Assembly (NCBI GenBank): GCA_039680625.1
Contig: JBDKSN010000200.1
Coordinates: 1-33,134 of the forward strand
Source of the DNA: JAAYDS01 sp039680625
Lineage (GTDB): Bacteria; Chloroflexota; Anaerolineae; UBA1429
Reading direction: 5' to 3'
DNA length: 33,134 nt
In this document: one piece after another, positions 7,724 to 15,996 of the stretch
Position numbering within the stretch: position 1 is the stretch's first letter
How the letters are laid out: the number at the start of each line of letters is the position of its first letter
Notes under the pieces: model-generated
What the model was told of the DNA's origin: nothing
The model's input: only the letters and a program-made list of their open reading frames with translations
The model's database searches: none
Position numbers and translations under genes: made by a program

Positions 7724-8572
7724 ATGACGGCCGTGACATGGCCTCGAGTGGCCAAGTCCCTGGGACTGGGGATTGTCTACGCCTTACTCGCCTTTGGCTC
7801 GGTGATCATGCTCGCACCTTTGGTATGGATGCTGCTCGCCTCGCTCAAGCCACCGACTGAGGTGATGGCCTATCCGCCGCAGTGGATCACCCCAGGGCTG
7901 GGCACGCTACGCAACTATCGCGAGGCCGCCAAGCTGGTGGACATCCCCCGAGTCTATTTCAACAGCACGTTCACCGCTGCCTTTCAGGTGATCACTACGT
8001 TGTTGTTCTCGTCGATCGTCGCCTATGGGCTGACGCGCTTTCGCTTCCCAGGACGCGATGTGGTGTTCACGACCTGTCTGTTGACGATGATGATCCCGTC
8101 CTACGTGATCCTCATTCCCCTCTACATGATGGCTCGCGACCTGCACCTGATCAACACCTATCTGGGCCTTATCCTGCCCGGATTGATGTCACCCTTTGGC
8201 ATTTTCCTCCTACGCCAGCACTTTATGATCATGCCCAGTGATCTCGTCGACGCTGCGTACATCGACGGCGCGAGCGATATGCGCATTCTGTTTAGCCTCG
8301 TCCTGCCAATATCGCGGGCCGGGCTAACTACGCTCCTGGTATTCACGGCGATGGGTTCGTGGAACAACTTTCTCTGGCCCAGCATCGTCGTCAACGAGAC
8401 CGAGATGTTCACCATACCGCTCGCGGTGACGAGGTTCTATAGTCAGTTCTCGACCGATTGGGGCAGTGTGATGGCCTTTTCTACCGCCGCTACGGTGCCC
8501 ATCCTGATTCTTTACTTTATCTTCCAGAGGCAGTTCGTCGAGGGTATGGCGATGAGTGGCCTCAAGGGATAG
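7724..8572 (+). CDS. ABC transporter permease, MalG/UgpE type
   Basis: The protein has 282 residues. The ATG at 7724 is chosen because GGAGGAG lies 7 bases before it; the in-frame TTG at 7706 has no such site. Six membrane segments are apparent and the EAA loop (VDAAYIDGASDMRILFSLV) is well conserved. It is the second permease of the importer that begins at 5230 and is followed after 40 bases by the UroD-family methyltransferase gene, which suggests that import and methyl transfer are co-expressed. Confidence 0.9.
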   Translation: MTAVTWPRVAKSLGLGIVYALLAFGSVIMLAPLVWMLLASLKPPTEVMAYPPQWITPGLGTLRNYREAAKLVDIPRVYFNSTFTAAFQVITTLLFSSIVAYGLTRFRFPGRDVVFTTCLLTMMIPSYVILIPLYMMARDLHLINTYLGLILPGLMSPFGIFLLRQHFMIMPSDLVDAAYIDGASDMRILFSLVLPISRAGLTTLLVFTAMGSWNNFLWPSIVVNETEMFTIPLAVTRFYSQFSTDWGSVMAFSTAATVPILILYFIFQRQFVEGMAMSGLKG

Positions 8573-8612
8573 AGGTTGCGCCAGACCGGAGACAGGACAA
8601 GGAGCGATTGCT

Positions 8613-9611
8613 ATGGCGATGTCGTCGTATGAAGTTGTTCGGCGGGCAATCGAGTTTCAGACGCCTGATCGATTGCCAGTACGCTTTCCCCTCTTGGGCA
8701 TAGACGATACTTTTGGCGTCGCCTGGAACAACAAGGGCGTGGGCGATCGAGCCAAGCGCCAGGATTATGACTGGTTCGGCTGCCTGTGGGAGCGGACAGA
8801 GATGTCCAACATGGGGCAGGTCAAAGGGCACCCGCTAGAGGACCTGAGCAAGGCCGACTCTTACCAGTGGCCCGACCCCAACAACCCGCTCTTTTACGAA
8901 GGCATGGAGGAGCGGTTTGAGGGCTCTGAAGGCAAGTATATCATGACGGGCATTGGTTTTTTCCTCTTTGAGCGCATGCACATGCTGCATGGGTTCCAGA
9001 ATACCCTCACCGACCTCTATGCCGAACGGCAGAGCATGGAATGGCTGGCAGACAAGGTCGTCGAGTACAACCTGGGTATCATGGAGAACATCCATGCTCG
9101 TTTCCCCGGTCAGATCCACGGTTTCTCTTTCACCGATGACTGGGGCACCGAACTGTCCACCTTCATTCGGCCCAAGATGTGGAACGAGTTCTTCAAGCCA
9201 CGCTACAAGATACTGTTCGACTCCATGCATGCCAAGGGTTGGCACGTGTGGATGCACAGCTGTGGCAAAGTCAACGAGATCATCGAACCTCTCATCGAGA
9301 TCGGCTGTAATGTCATCAACCTGCAGCAGCCGCGCGCGCTAGGCATTCACGAGATCGGCGAGCGCTATCGCGGACGTATCTGCTTCGAGTCCTTGTGCGA
9401 TATTCAGCATACCCTGCCCTTCAAGAGTGATGACGAGATCCGTGAAGAGGCGCAGCTGTTGCTCGCCGAATGGGCTGTTCCCGAGGGTGGGTTCATCTTG
9501 AGCGACTATGGTGATGGCGAGGCCATCGGCGTGCCCCCCGCAAAGAAGCAGGTCATGCTCGATGCGTTTCTAGAGGCCGACCCTTGGCGGCGCGTAGCCG
9601 CTGGACGCTAA
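8613..9611 (+). CDS. UroD-family (uroporphyrinogen decarboxylase-like) methyltransferase
   Basis: The protein has 332 residues from the ATG at 8613, with AAGGAG eight bases upstream. It matches the URO-D superfamily branch that pairs with corrinoid proteins (MtaA/MtbA/CmuA and the O-demethylase component MtvB), not haem-pathway HemE. Visible features are DDW at 175-177 and HSCG with His215 and Cys217, which correspond to the zinc-binding His-x-Cys of methyltransferases. Cys262 lies in LCDIQ. The usual late Cys of MtaA/MtbA is absent, the corresponding region reading SDYGDG at 297-302. The corrinoid-protein gene starts 11 bases downstream of its stop, so the pair probably transfers a methyl group between an imported substrate and Co(I)-corrinoid. 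Substrate and direction are not determinable here. Confidence 0.8.
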   Translation: MAMSSYEVVRRAIEFQTPDRLPVRFPLLGIDDTFGVAWNNKGVGDRAKRQDYDWFGCLWERTEMSNMGQVKGHPLEDLSKADSYQWPDPNNPLFYEGMEERFEGSEGKYIMTGIGFFLFERMHMLHGFQNTLTDLYAERQSMEWLADKVVEYNLGIMENIHARFPGQIHGFSFTDDWGTELSTFIRPKMWNEFFKPRYKILFDSMHAKGWHVWMHSCGKVNEIIEPLIEIGCNVINLQQPRALGIHEIGERYRGRICFESLCDIQHTLPFKSDDEIREEAQLLLAEWAVPEGGFILSDYGDGEAIGVPPAKKQVMLDAFLEADPWRRVAAGR

Positions 9612-9622
9612 AGGAGCTATCC

Positions 9623-10258
9623 ATGTCTTTCGCCGAAGCGATCTATGACGCCATCCTCAATGGCGATATGGCGGCCTGTGAACAGGCTACCCACGCTGCC
9701 CTAGCCAGCGGCATCCCCGCCGGCGACGTCTTGAACGAGGCCATGATCCCGGCCATGGCCGAGGTCGGGCGGCTCTTCGAAGAGAACGAGTATTATGTGC
9801 CCGAGCTGCTCATCGCTGCCCGCGCGATGAAGGCGGGCCTGGCCATCCTCAAGCCCCTGCTCGTGGCCACCGGCGTAGAGCCCAAGGGCAAAGTCGTGGT
9901 GGGCACCGTGAAGGGCGATTTACACGACATCGGCAAGAACCTGGTGGCCATCATGGTCGAGGGCGCCGGCTATGAGGTGATCGACCTGGGCGTCGATGTG
10001 CCGCCAGAGCGCTTTGTACGTACGGCGATCGAAGAGGGCGCTCAGGTCATCGGCCTGTCGGCGCTGTTGACCACGACCATGCCGAGCATGAAGGCTACGG
10101 TCGAGGCGCTGCAAGAGGCCGGGGTGCATGGCCCGATCAAGATCATGATCGGCGGCGCGCCCGTGACGCAGAGATACGCAGACGAGATCGGCGCTGACGG
10201 CTATGGCCGCGACGCCGCAGAGGCCGCCCGCCTGGTGGCACAGCTCGTCGGCCGCTAA
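9623..10258 (+). CDS. Corrinoid (B12-binding) methyltransferase protein, MtbC/MtmC-like
   Basis: The protein has 211 residues from the ATG at 9623, with AAGGAG six bases upstream. Residues 1-85 form the helical cap domain (B12-binding domain 2 type). Residues 88-210 form the cobalamin-binding Rossmann domain with the signature Asp99-x-His101-x-x-Gly104, whose His is the lower axial ligand of cobalt, followed by GLSALLTTTM and GGAPVT. Proteins of this type shuttle methyl groups between two methyltransferases. The UroD-like partner is directly upstream. The second methyltransferase (to tetrahydrofolate or another acceptor) and the reductive activator needed to rescue Co(II) are not in this window. 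Confidence 0.92.
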   Translation: MSFAEAIYDAILNGDMAACEQATHAALASGIPAGDVLNEAMIPAMAEVGRLFEENEYYVPELLIAARAMKAGLAILKPLLVATGVEPKGKVVVGTVKGDLHDIGKNLVAIMVEGAGYEVIDLGVDVPPERFVRTAIEEGAQVIGLSALLTTTMPSMKATVEALQEAGVHGPIKIMIGGAPVTQRYADEIGADGYGRDAAEAARLVAQLVGR

Positions 10259-10277
10259 GGGCCTGCTCGCCGTACAA

Positions 10278-10300
10278 GGGGGCGCTCGAGCCGCGCCCCC
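10278..10300 (+). terminator. Bidirectional terminator-like hairpin
   Basis: An 8-bp G/C stem (GGGGGCGC / GCGCCCCC) with a 7-base loop lies in the 60-base gap between the convergent corrinoid-protein and GH-like genes. The downstream plus-strand tail is pyrimidine-rich (CTCTCTCC) rather than poly-U. Confidence 0.6.
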
Positions 10301-10318
10301 CTCTCTCCATACTCGGCG

Positions 10319-12433
10319 TCACGACCAGTGCCAGTGCGTCTTGCCCGTCTCCCAGGGGAACTCTTGCAGATCAGGCACGATCTGCACGCCCTCATGCAGC
10401 TTGAGAAAGCCGTTCTCGGTGGCCAACGGCGCGGCCAGCAGCGCCTGGTAGCGCTCAGAAAAGTCGCTCAGCTCGCCACGCTCCAGCCGTGCCAGCAGCT
10501 CGCGCCACTCTTGCAGCACCACGTCAAAGCGCATAAAGCTGTGGTGCAGCTTGGCCACGCCGCGAATCGCCAGCTTGTGCAGCGCAAACAGGCGGTCGCG
10601 CGTCCACACGATCTCGCGCAGCAGCCCCTCGGTCTCTTGGAAGCGCCGCTCCAAGAAGGCCATGGTCTCTTTCAGCCCCGGGCGCGGGTCGGGCAGCGAG
10701 CGCCACACCGCGATGCGATAGCGCAGCTCGGCGAGCAGCTCGCGGTCGCGCACCATCACGCGCTGGATGTATTGCAGCATCAGCGCGCAGATGCGCACGT
10801 TGAGCCAGCGCCAGTTGTCCAGCAGGGCGGCGTTCTTGGCCTCGCAGCTGGCCACCAGCGCGGCGGCTCGCGCGATGTCTGCGTTGCCCAAGACAGCGCT
10901 GTTGAGCGCCTTCTCGAGCAGCACCAGCAGTTCGCTGGCCTCGGAGGCGCAATCCTCGCCAAAGTGCCAGCGCGCATAGGCGTGCACAATGTCCGTCGCA
11001 CTCTGGCCGAAATCCCACGCCCGCACCGACCACACGACCTTGTTGAGGTCGTCGGTGTCGCCCTCCGAGTACGGTGCTGAGCCATCGGCAGCGGGCGCCG
11101 TCTGCCCACACCTGTCCCACATCTCGAGTGCGCGGGGCGCGGGGCCATCCTCGCGGTTCCACACATACTGCACCACCGGATCCATCGTCACCACGGGATA
11201 CTGGCAGTTGCGCGTGTGTGCCTCATCGGGGTAGAGGATCACCTTGTATTGCCCGGGCACGGCGGCGCGCAGGCGCTGCACCGGCCCAGAGATGGGTCCG
11301 CTGCGCCCGTAAGGCTCGAGCAGCAGCGTGGGGTCATCCTGCGGCCCCTCAGCAAAGGTCATCAGCTCGCTGAATGGCCCGTAGGCGATGCCCTCGACCC
11401 AGTCGGGCCGCTCGCGATCGAGCCAGTCGATGACCGTCCGCGCCTCTCCCGTGGGCAGGCCCTGCTGCGCCAGCCACACCACACAGTTGGGGTGATACTG
11501 CCGCGCGATAGCGGCCTCTTCTTGCACCAGGTCGAGGTAAACCGGCGCCCAGGGGTTGCAGTCCTCGCAGCCGGGGCAGCCGCCGTCGTCTTTCGAGGGG
11601 AAAAAGAGCACGTCCAGCTCGGGTAACAGGCTAAAGATGCGGTGCCGAAGCTCGAGGATCGCCGCACGCGCCTCGGGGATGCTGGGGCACACAAAAGAGC
11701 CGCCGTTCTTGCTCAAGTGCGGGTTGCGGCGCACCTGCTCATAGTACACGTCATTGACCGGCAACCACACGCCATAGCGCATGCCCAGCTCGTGGCAGAG
11801 CGCCGGCAGCTTGAGCTGGATCTCGAGCTGGCGATAGAACTCGCGCTCGCGCAGGGGGCTGTCGAACCACGGCGGGTCGCCAAAGGGCAGGCAGCCAAAA
11901 GAACGCGCGGGGTGCAGCGGATACAACACCGCGATGTTGTCGCCCCAGGCGGCCATCTCGGTGAGATACTCTCCCCACTGCTCAGCGCTCCACTTGTCAC
12001 AGGTGTTGTTCTGCTTGTGGTTGGCATAGGTGTGGCCGCGCACCGGGAACGAGGCATGGTGCCGATACGACAAAAGCTGCGGCAGGCTCGCCTGCCCGCG
12101 CTGGAGCACCAGCGTCCGCGCCAACGTGCCAGCCGCGGCCATCATGACGCTTGGCCCCCCAGCGGTGGCATAGAGACCCAGCTCGGGCTGCTCGCCGGCC
12201 CACAGCGTGATCTCTTCCGGATGCTCGGGCAAGAGCGGCCCTGGCGCCGAGCCGTCGCCGACGATGCCCAGCACGATGTCGCCTGCCTGCCGCTCGCCGC
12301 CAGTCACCACTGGCCAGCGCCAGCCCGTACGCCGCTCGACCTGGCTCTGCAGATAGGCCGCCGCCCGCTGCGTCGGCTTGGCCGCGCCTGCGCTAATGAC
12401 GATCCGCGTGTTGCTCGACAGACTCCAACTCAT
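10319..12433 (-). CDS. Glycoside-hydrolase-like protein with GH20/GH67-type N-terminal domain
   Basis: The protein has 704 residues from the ATG at 12433, preceded by GGAGGTGG. There is no signal peptide, so it should be cytoplasmic. Residues 8-115 resemble the alpha/beta domain that precedes the catalytic barrel in GH20 hexosaminidases and GH67 alpha-glucuronidases (AAAYLQSQVERRTGW, GDIVLGIVG, and GLYATAGGP, which suits substrate-assisted families). Residues about 125-430 look like a TIM barrel. Residues 480-700 are helical. Three cysteines (286, 289, 292; GCPGCEDC) form a tight cluster that could bind metal. I cannot identify catalytic acids with confidence, nor the family number. It is convergent to the methyl-transfer operon and could act on the imported compound. 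Confidence 0.55.
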   Translation of the reverse strand: MSWSLSSNTRIVISAGAAKPTQRAAAYLQSQVERRTGWRWPVVTGGERQAGDIVLGIVGDGSAPGPLLPEHPEEITLWAGEQPELGLYATAGGPSVMMAAAGTLARTLVLQRGQASLPQLLSYRHHASFPVRGHTYANHKQNNTCDKWSAEQWGEYLTEMAAWGDNIAVLYPLHPARSFGCLPFGDPPWFDSPLREREFYRQLEIQLKLPALCHELGMRYGVWLPVNDVYYEQVRRNPHLSKNGGSFVCPSIPEARAAILELRHRIFSLLPELDVLFFPSKDDGGCPGCEDCNPWAPVYLDLVQEEAAIARQYHPNCVVWLAQQGLPTGEARTVIDWLDRERPDWVEGIAYGPFSELMTFAEGPQDDPTLLLEPYGRSGPISGPVQRLRAAVPGQYKVILYPDEAHTRNCQYPVVTMDPVVQYVWNREDGPAPRALEMWDRCGQTAPAADGSAPYSEGDTDDLNKVVWSVRAWDFGQSATDIVHAYARWHFGEDCASEASELLVLLEKALNSAVLGNADIARAAALVASCEAKNAALLDNWRWLNVRICALMLQYIQRVMVRDRELLAELRYRIAVWRSLPDPRPGLKETMAFLERRFQETEGLLREIVWTRDRLFALHKLAIRGVAKLHHSFMRFDVVLQEWRELLARLERGELSDFSERYQALLAAPLATENGFLKLHEGVQIVPDLQEFPWETGKTHWHWS

Positions 12434-12666
12434 GAGCCACCTCCGTGTACTCGCTGGCTCGAGTGCGGCCGTAGAGATCGGCCTATGCGGCTGTAGTGAA
12501 TCTGGAAGGCGGTTGATCTCGGGCGCAATGAACGGCGAGCAGCGATAGTCGAGGTCATCGAGGCCGTGATGGGCCAGAACGCAGCCGAGGCCTGCGACCT
12601 TCAGCGCATCATAGAACGACTGCGGCACGGCTGGCAAGCCCTCGCAGCCCCCTCTTGCACTCCCCT

Positions 12667-12695
12667 TTGGGCTTGGCCGCCAGACGCGGTATCAT
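12667..12695 (+). promoter_or_regulatory. Promoter giving a probably leaderless GT-C mRNA
   Basis: TTGGGC (12667-12672) and TATCAT (12690-12695) are 17 bases apart. The -10 box ends six bases before the ATG at 12702, so transcription should start at about the start codon. No Shine-Dalgarno sequence precedes it. Confidence 0.4.
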
Positions 12696-12701
12696 TGCCC
12701 T

Positions 12702-14627
12702 ATGCTCGATCTTGGCCCCAAGATGTCGCCCGCAGCTGAGCCGCCGCACCAAGCCACGCCCGCCTGGCGCTGGCTGGCGGTCGCGTTGCTGGTGCTCGGC
12801 TATGTCGCCCTGGTGAGTCGCGGGCTGGGCTTTTTCGCCTGGCACGACGATGAGGGCGTGTTTGCGCTCACCGCCAAGGCGCTCTACGACGGTCAAGCGC
12901 TCTATCGCGACGTGTGGTTCAACTATCCCCCGGGCTATGCGCAATACCTGGCGCTGCTCTATCGCCTGTTCGGCTATTCGCTGACGGTGGCGCGAGTAGG
13001 CTCGTTGCTGGCGGGCCTGCTGACCTTGGGCGCGGTGGGCCTCATGGCGCGGCGCGTGTGGGGCGCGGGGGCGGCGCTCGGCGCCATGCTCTTGCTGGCC
13101 ACGGTGCCGCATTTCGTGGTGGTCTCGTCGGCCGCGCTGGCCGAGGTGCCCGCCTTAGGACTGGCCACGCTGGGCGTGGCGTTGGCCGTGATCTATCTGC
13201 AGCGCGGCCGCTGGCCCTGGCTGGTGGGCAGTGGGCTGGCGCTGGCGCTGGCCCTGCTGATCAAGCCCACCGTCTGGCCAGCCTTGGCCGCGCCGGCGCT
13301 GGCCATCGTGTGGGTGGCCCGTCGGCCAGGGCCGATCATCCGCCAAGGGCTGCTGTTTGCGGCGGCTGTGGCCGTGCCCCTGGCGGGCGATGTGTTGCTG
13401 CACGAGCCGGCCCTGTTTGTGCACCAGCTCTGGGTGACCTATCACCAGAGCCGCGAGGCCTTCCCGCTGGCGCTGGGTGAGAACGCGCGCTCGCTGGCCG
13501 AGTATCTGTTCGCCGACAAGTATGGCCTGTCTCACGTGAGCCTGCTCGCGCTGGCGGGCCTGGGCCTGGCTGCGTCGTGGCGCGAACGGCGCGGCGAGGC
13601 CTGGCTGTTGAGCAGCTGGCTGGTGCTCTGCCTGGTGTCGCTGCTCACGCACACGCCGCTCTATCGCCATCATCAGGTGCTGTTGCTGCCGCCGTTGGCC
13701 GTGCTGGCGGGCGGTGGGCTGGGCGTGGCCGCGCGCGCGCTGCGCCACGGGGGCATCGGTTGGCGCCAGCTCGGCTCGGGGCTGTTGCTCGCCTGGCTGC
13801 TCGTGGAGCTGCGCGGCGGCGCTTGGGCGGCGCTGGCCACGGTGCAGACGGCCGAGGCCGATGCGCTCGACGTGAGCCAGCAGGCCGTGACCTACCTGGC
13901 CGCGCATACCGAGCCGGGCGACCTCGTGCTCACCGACGCGCCGATCCTGGCCATCCACGCCGAGCGCGCCGTGCCCATTGAGGCGATCAACACCTCGCGG
14001 ATGCGCCTCTATACTCACGAGCTGACCGACCAGCAGCTGATCGACCTCGCTCGCCAGCAAGCGCCCGCGGCAATCGTCTTTTGGGAGAAAAAGCTCGACT
14101 CGGCCGACGACTTTGCCAGTTGGGTCGCCTGTCAGTACGATCAAGCGGTGGCCTATGACGAGCGCCATCGCATCTATACGCCGCGGACTCCGTCGCCGCT
14201 GCCCGCGAGCCTGCAGCGGCTCGACCAGCCCTTTGCCGAGGCCGACGGTGCCGAGCCGATCGTCCTGCTGGGCTATGCCTGGCAGAACGAGGCGGTGGCT
14301 GCGGGCGAGAGCCTGGCCTTGACCCTCTATTGGCAGGCCACGGGCCGCCCGGCTAGCGACTACAAAGTGTTTGTGCACGTCCTCGACCGCGACGGCGCCC
14401 TCATCGCTCAAGAAGACGCGCGCCCGCGGCAGTGGCTGTGCCCCACCTATGTGTGGCAGCCGGGCGAGCGCATCGACGATCCGCATACGATCGCCATCAC
14501 TACGCTGGGCGCGGGCGGCCCATACACGGTGCAGATCGGGCTGTATGACGGCTACACCGGCGCCCGATTGCGCCCCGACCACCTAGACATCGCTGTGGGC
14601 GCGCGCTCGGCCGCCAGAGAGGAGTGA
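12702..14627 (+). CDS. Membrane glycosyltransferase, GT-C fold (GT39/ArnT-like)
   Basis: The protein has 641 residues; ATG at 12702 (an alternative Met is at residue 8). About ten hydrophobic segments occupy residues 25-390. The first periplasmic loop carries the acidic motif HDDEG (Asp49, Asp50, Glu51), the hallmark of lipid-phosphate-sugar-dependent GT-C enzymes, and is followed by YRDVWFNYPPGYA. The C-terminal 220 residues are a soluble, probably extracytoplasmic region with a beta-sandwich-like part (LGYAWQNEAVAAGESL, TLYWQA, YKVFVHVLD). The likely role is transfer of a sugar from a polyprenyl-phosphate donor to an envelope glycan, glycolipid or protein. The next gene starts two bases after its stop codon, indicating translational coupling with the flavoprotein gene. 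Confidence 0.8.
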   Translation: MLDLGPKMSPAAEPPHQATPAWRWLAVALLVLGYVALVSRGLGFFAWHDDEGVFALTAKALYDGQALYRDVWFNYPPGYAQYLALLYRLFGYSLTVARVGSLLAGLLTLGAVGLMARRVWGAGAALGAMLLLATVPHFVVVSSAALAEVPALGLATLGVALAVIYLQRGRWPWLVGSGLALALALLIKPTVWPALAAPALAIVWVARRPGPIIRQGLLFAAAVAVPLAGDVLLHEPALFVHQLWVTYHQSREAFPLALGENARSLAEYLFADKYGLSHVSLLALAGLGLAASWRERRGEAWLLSSWLVLCLVSLLTHTPLYRHHQVLLLPPLAVLAGGGLGVAARALRHGGIGWRQLGSGLLLAWLLVELRGGAWAALATVQTAEADALDVSQQAVTYLAAHTEPGDLVLTDAPILAIHAERAVPIEAINTSRMRLYTHELTDQQLIDLARQQAPAAIVFWEKKLDSADDFASWVACQYDQAVAYDERHRIYTPRTPSPLPASLQRLDQPFAEADGAEPIVLLGYAWQNEAVAAGESLALTLYWQATGRPASDYKVFVHVLDRDGALIAQEDARPRQWLCPTYVWQPGERIDDPHTIAITTLGAGGPYTVQIGLYDGYTGARLRPDHLDIAVGARSAAREE

Positions 14628-14629
14628 GG

Positions 14630-15958
14630 ATGCGCATCGGGATTGTGGGCGGAGGGATCGCCGGCCTCACGGCGGCCTATCGGCTGAGCCAGGCGGGACA
14701 TCAAGTCACCGTCTATGAGGCGCAAGACTGGCTGGGCGGCCAGGCGGGCACCTTCCCCGTCGGCGATACCCGCCTCGAACGGTTCTATCACCATTTCTTT
14801 CACAGTGATACGTGTGTGCTCGCCCTGCTCGACGAGCTGGGCCTGAGCGACCGCGTGGTCTGGCGACCCAACCAGTCGGGCTATCTCTATGGCAACCACA
14901 TCTATGACTTTGTCACGCCGCTCGACCTGCTGCGCTTCAAGCCATTGCCCTTTTATGCGCGAGTGGTGACGGGCCTGCAGACGCTCTATCTCCAGCGATT
15001 TGGCGACTGGCGCAAGCTCGAACAGATCCCCGCGCGCGAATGGCTGCTCAAGCACGGCCCGCGCTCGATCTATGACATCATCTGGGGTTCGCTCTTGCGC
15101 AGCAAGTATGGCGACTTGAGCGACAACGTGAGCATGGCCTGGCTGGCCACCAAGATTCAGGTGCGTCGCGGCAAGAAGAACGAGTGGCGTGAGACGTTGG
15201 GCTATCTGATGGGCTCGCTGCAAGTGCTGATCGACGCGCTGGCCGAGCAGATCACCTCGGCGGGCGGCGTGATCCACACCAGCGCGCCCGTGGAGCACGT
15301 GCACGTGGTCGACGGGCGCTGCACGGGCCTCACCTACCAGCAAGGGGGCGTGGCCCACACCGACGCGCTCGACGCAGTGATCATGACCGTGGGTTCGCCC
15401 ATTGCCCTGCAGATCGCGCCCGACCTGCCGGCGAGCTACCGCGAGCGGCTCGCTGACGTGCGCTACCAGGGCGCCATCGTCATGGTGCTCAGCCTCAACC
15501 GCTCGCTGGTGCGCAACTACTGGCTGAGCATCCCCGAAGTCGACATCCCCCTCGTGGTGGCGCTCGAGCACACCAACTTTATCCCGCCCGAGCACTATGG
15601 CGGGCGGCGCCTCGTCTACCTCAGCAACTATGCGTCGGGCGACAGCGAACAGTTCCAGATGAGCCAAGAGGAGCTGCTGACCCTGTACGAACCAGCGCTG
15701 CGCCGCTTGAACCCGGCCTTTCAGCGCGACTGGGTCGTTGAGAGCTGGCTGTTCAGAGACCGCTACGGGCAGCCGGTGTTCGAGACCAACTATTCACAGC
15801 GGATGCCCGCGCACGAGACGGGCATCGCCGGGCTGTATCTGGCCAACACCACCCAGGTGTACCCCGAGGATCGTGGGGTGAACTATGCCGTGTTGTTGGG
15901 CGAGGCCATCGCCACCATCGTACAAGGGGGCCAGGCCCGCGCCTCGCTGCGCTGGTAG
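14630..15958 (+). CDS. FAD-dependent oxidoreductase/mutase (amine oxidase or UDP-galactopyranose mutase-like)
   Basis: The protein has 442 residues. The ATG at 14630 has GAGAGGAG five bases upstream; a GTG at 14624 that overlaps the previous stop codon is the alternative. The N-terminus is a classical FAD-binding fold (RIGIVGGGIAGLTAAYRL, with the acidic residue ending the second strand in VTVYEA), followed by WLGGQAG as in the NAD(P)/FAD amine-oxidase superfamily. The C-terminal FAD contact appears as GLYLANTTQVYPEDRGVNYAV. Close relatives sit in polysaccharide clusters and are often annotated as protoporphyrinogen-oxidase-like or UDP-galactopyranose mutase-like. The neighbouring glycosyltransferases favour a role in modifying a glycan precursor. 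The reaction is not established. Confidence 0.7.
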   Translation: MRIGIVGGGIAGLTAAYRLSQAGHQVTVYEAQDWLGGQAGTFPVGDTRLERFYHHFFHSDTCVLALLDELGLSDRVVWRPNQSGYLYGNHIYDFVTPLDLLRFKPLPFYARVVTGLQTLYLQRFGDWRKLEQIPAREWLLKHGPRSIYDIIWGSLLRSKYGDLSDNVSMAWLATKIQVRRGKKNEWRETLGYLMGSLQVLIDALAEQITSAGGVIHTSAPVEHVHVVDGRCTGLTYQQGGVAHTDALDAVIMTVGSPIALQIAPDLPASYRERLADVRYQGAIVMVLSLNRSLVRNYWLSIPEVDIPLVVALEHTNFIPPEHYGGRRLVYLSNYASGDSEQFQMSQEELLTLYEPALRRLNPAFQRDWVVESWLFRDRYGQPVFETNYSQRMPAHETGIAGLYLANTTQVYPEDRGVNYAVLLGEAIATIVQGGQARASLRW

Positions 15959-15966
15959 GCAAGAAA

Positions 15967-15989
15967 AGAGGGGGCCTCTCGCCCCCTCT
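15967..15989 (-). terminator. Intrinsic terminator of the rmlD-GT2-GT2 operon
   Basis: A 9-bp perfect stem (AGAGGGGGC / GCCCCCTCT) with a 5-base loop is followed on the minus strand by TTTTCTT, a usable U-tract. It ends the minus-strand operon and may also stop plus-strand transcripts from the flavoprotein gene. Confidence 0.75.
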
Positions 15990-15996
15990 CACCCAC

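Noticed and set aside
8613..9611. Assignment as HemE (haem-pathway uroporphyrinogen decarboxylase)
   Set aside because: The HSCG metal-site motif and adjacency to a corrinoid protein fit the methyltransferase branch; no other haem genes are near.
13155..14582. A 475-codon open frame on the minus strand opposite the GT-C gene
   Set aside because: Gln/Arg/His-rich antisense reading of a membrane protein gene; no start context.
14624..14629. GTG at 14624 as the flavoprotein start
   Set aside because: Possible, as it overlaps the previous stop codon, but the GAGAGGAG site is better spaced for the ATG at 14630.
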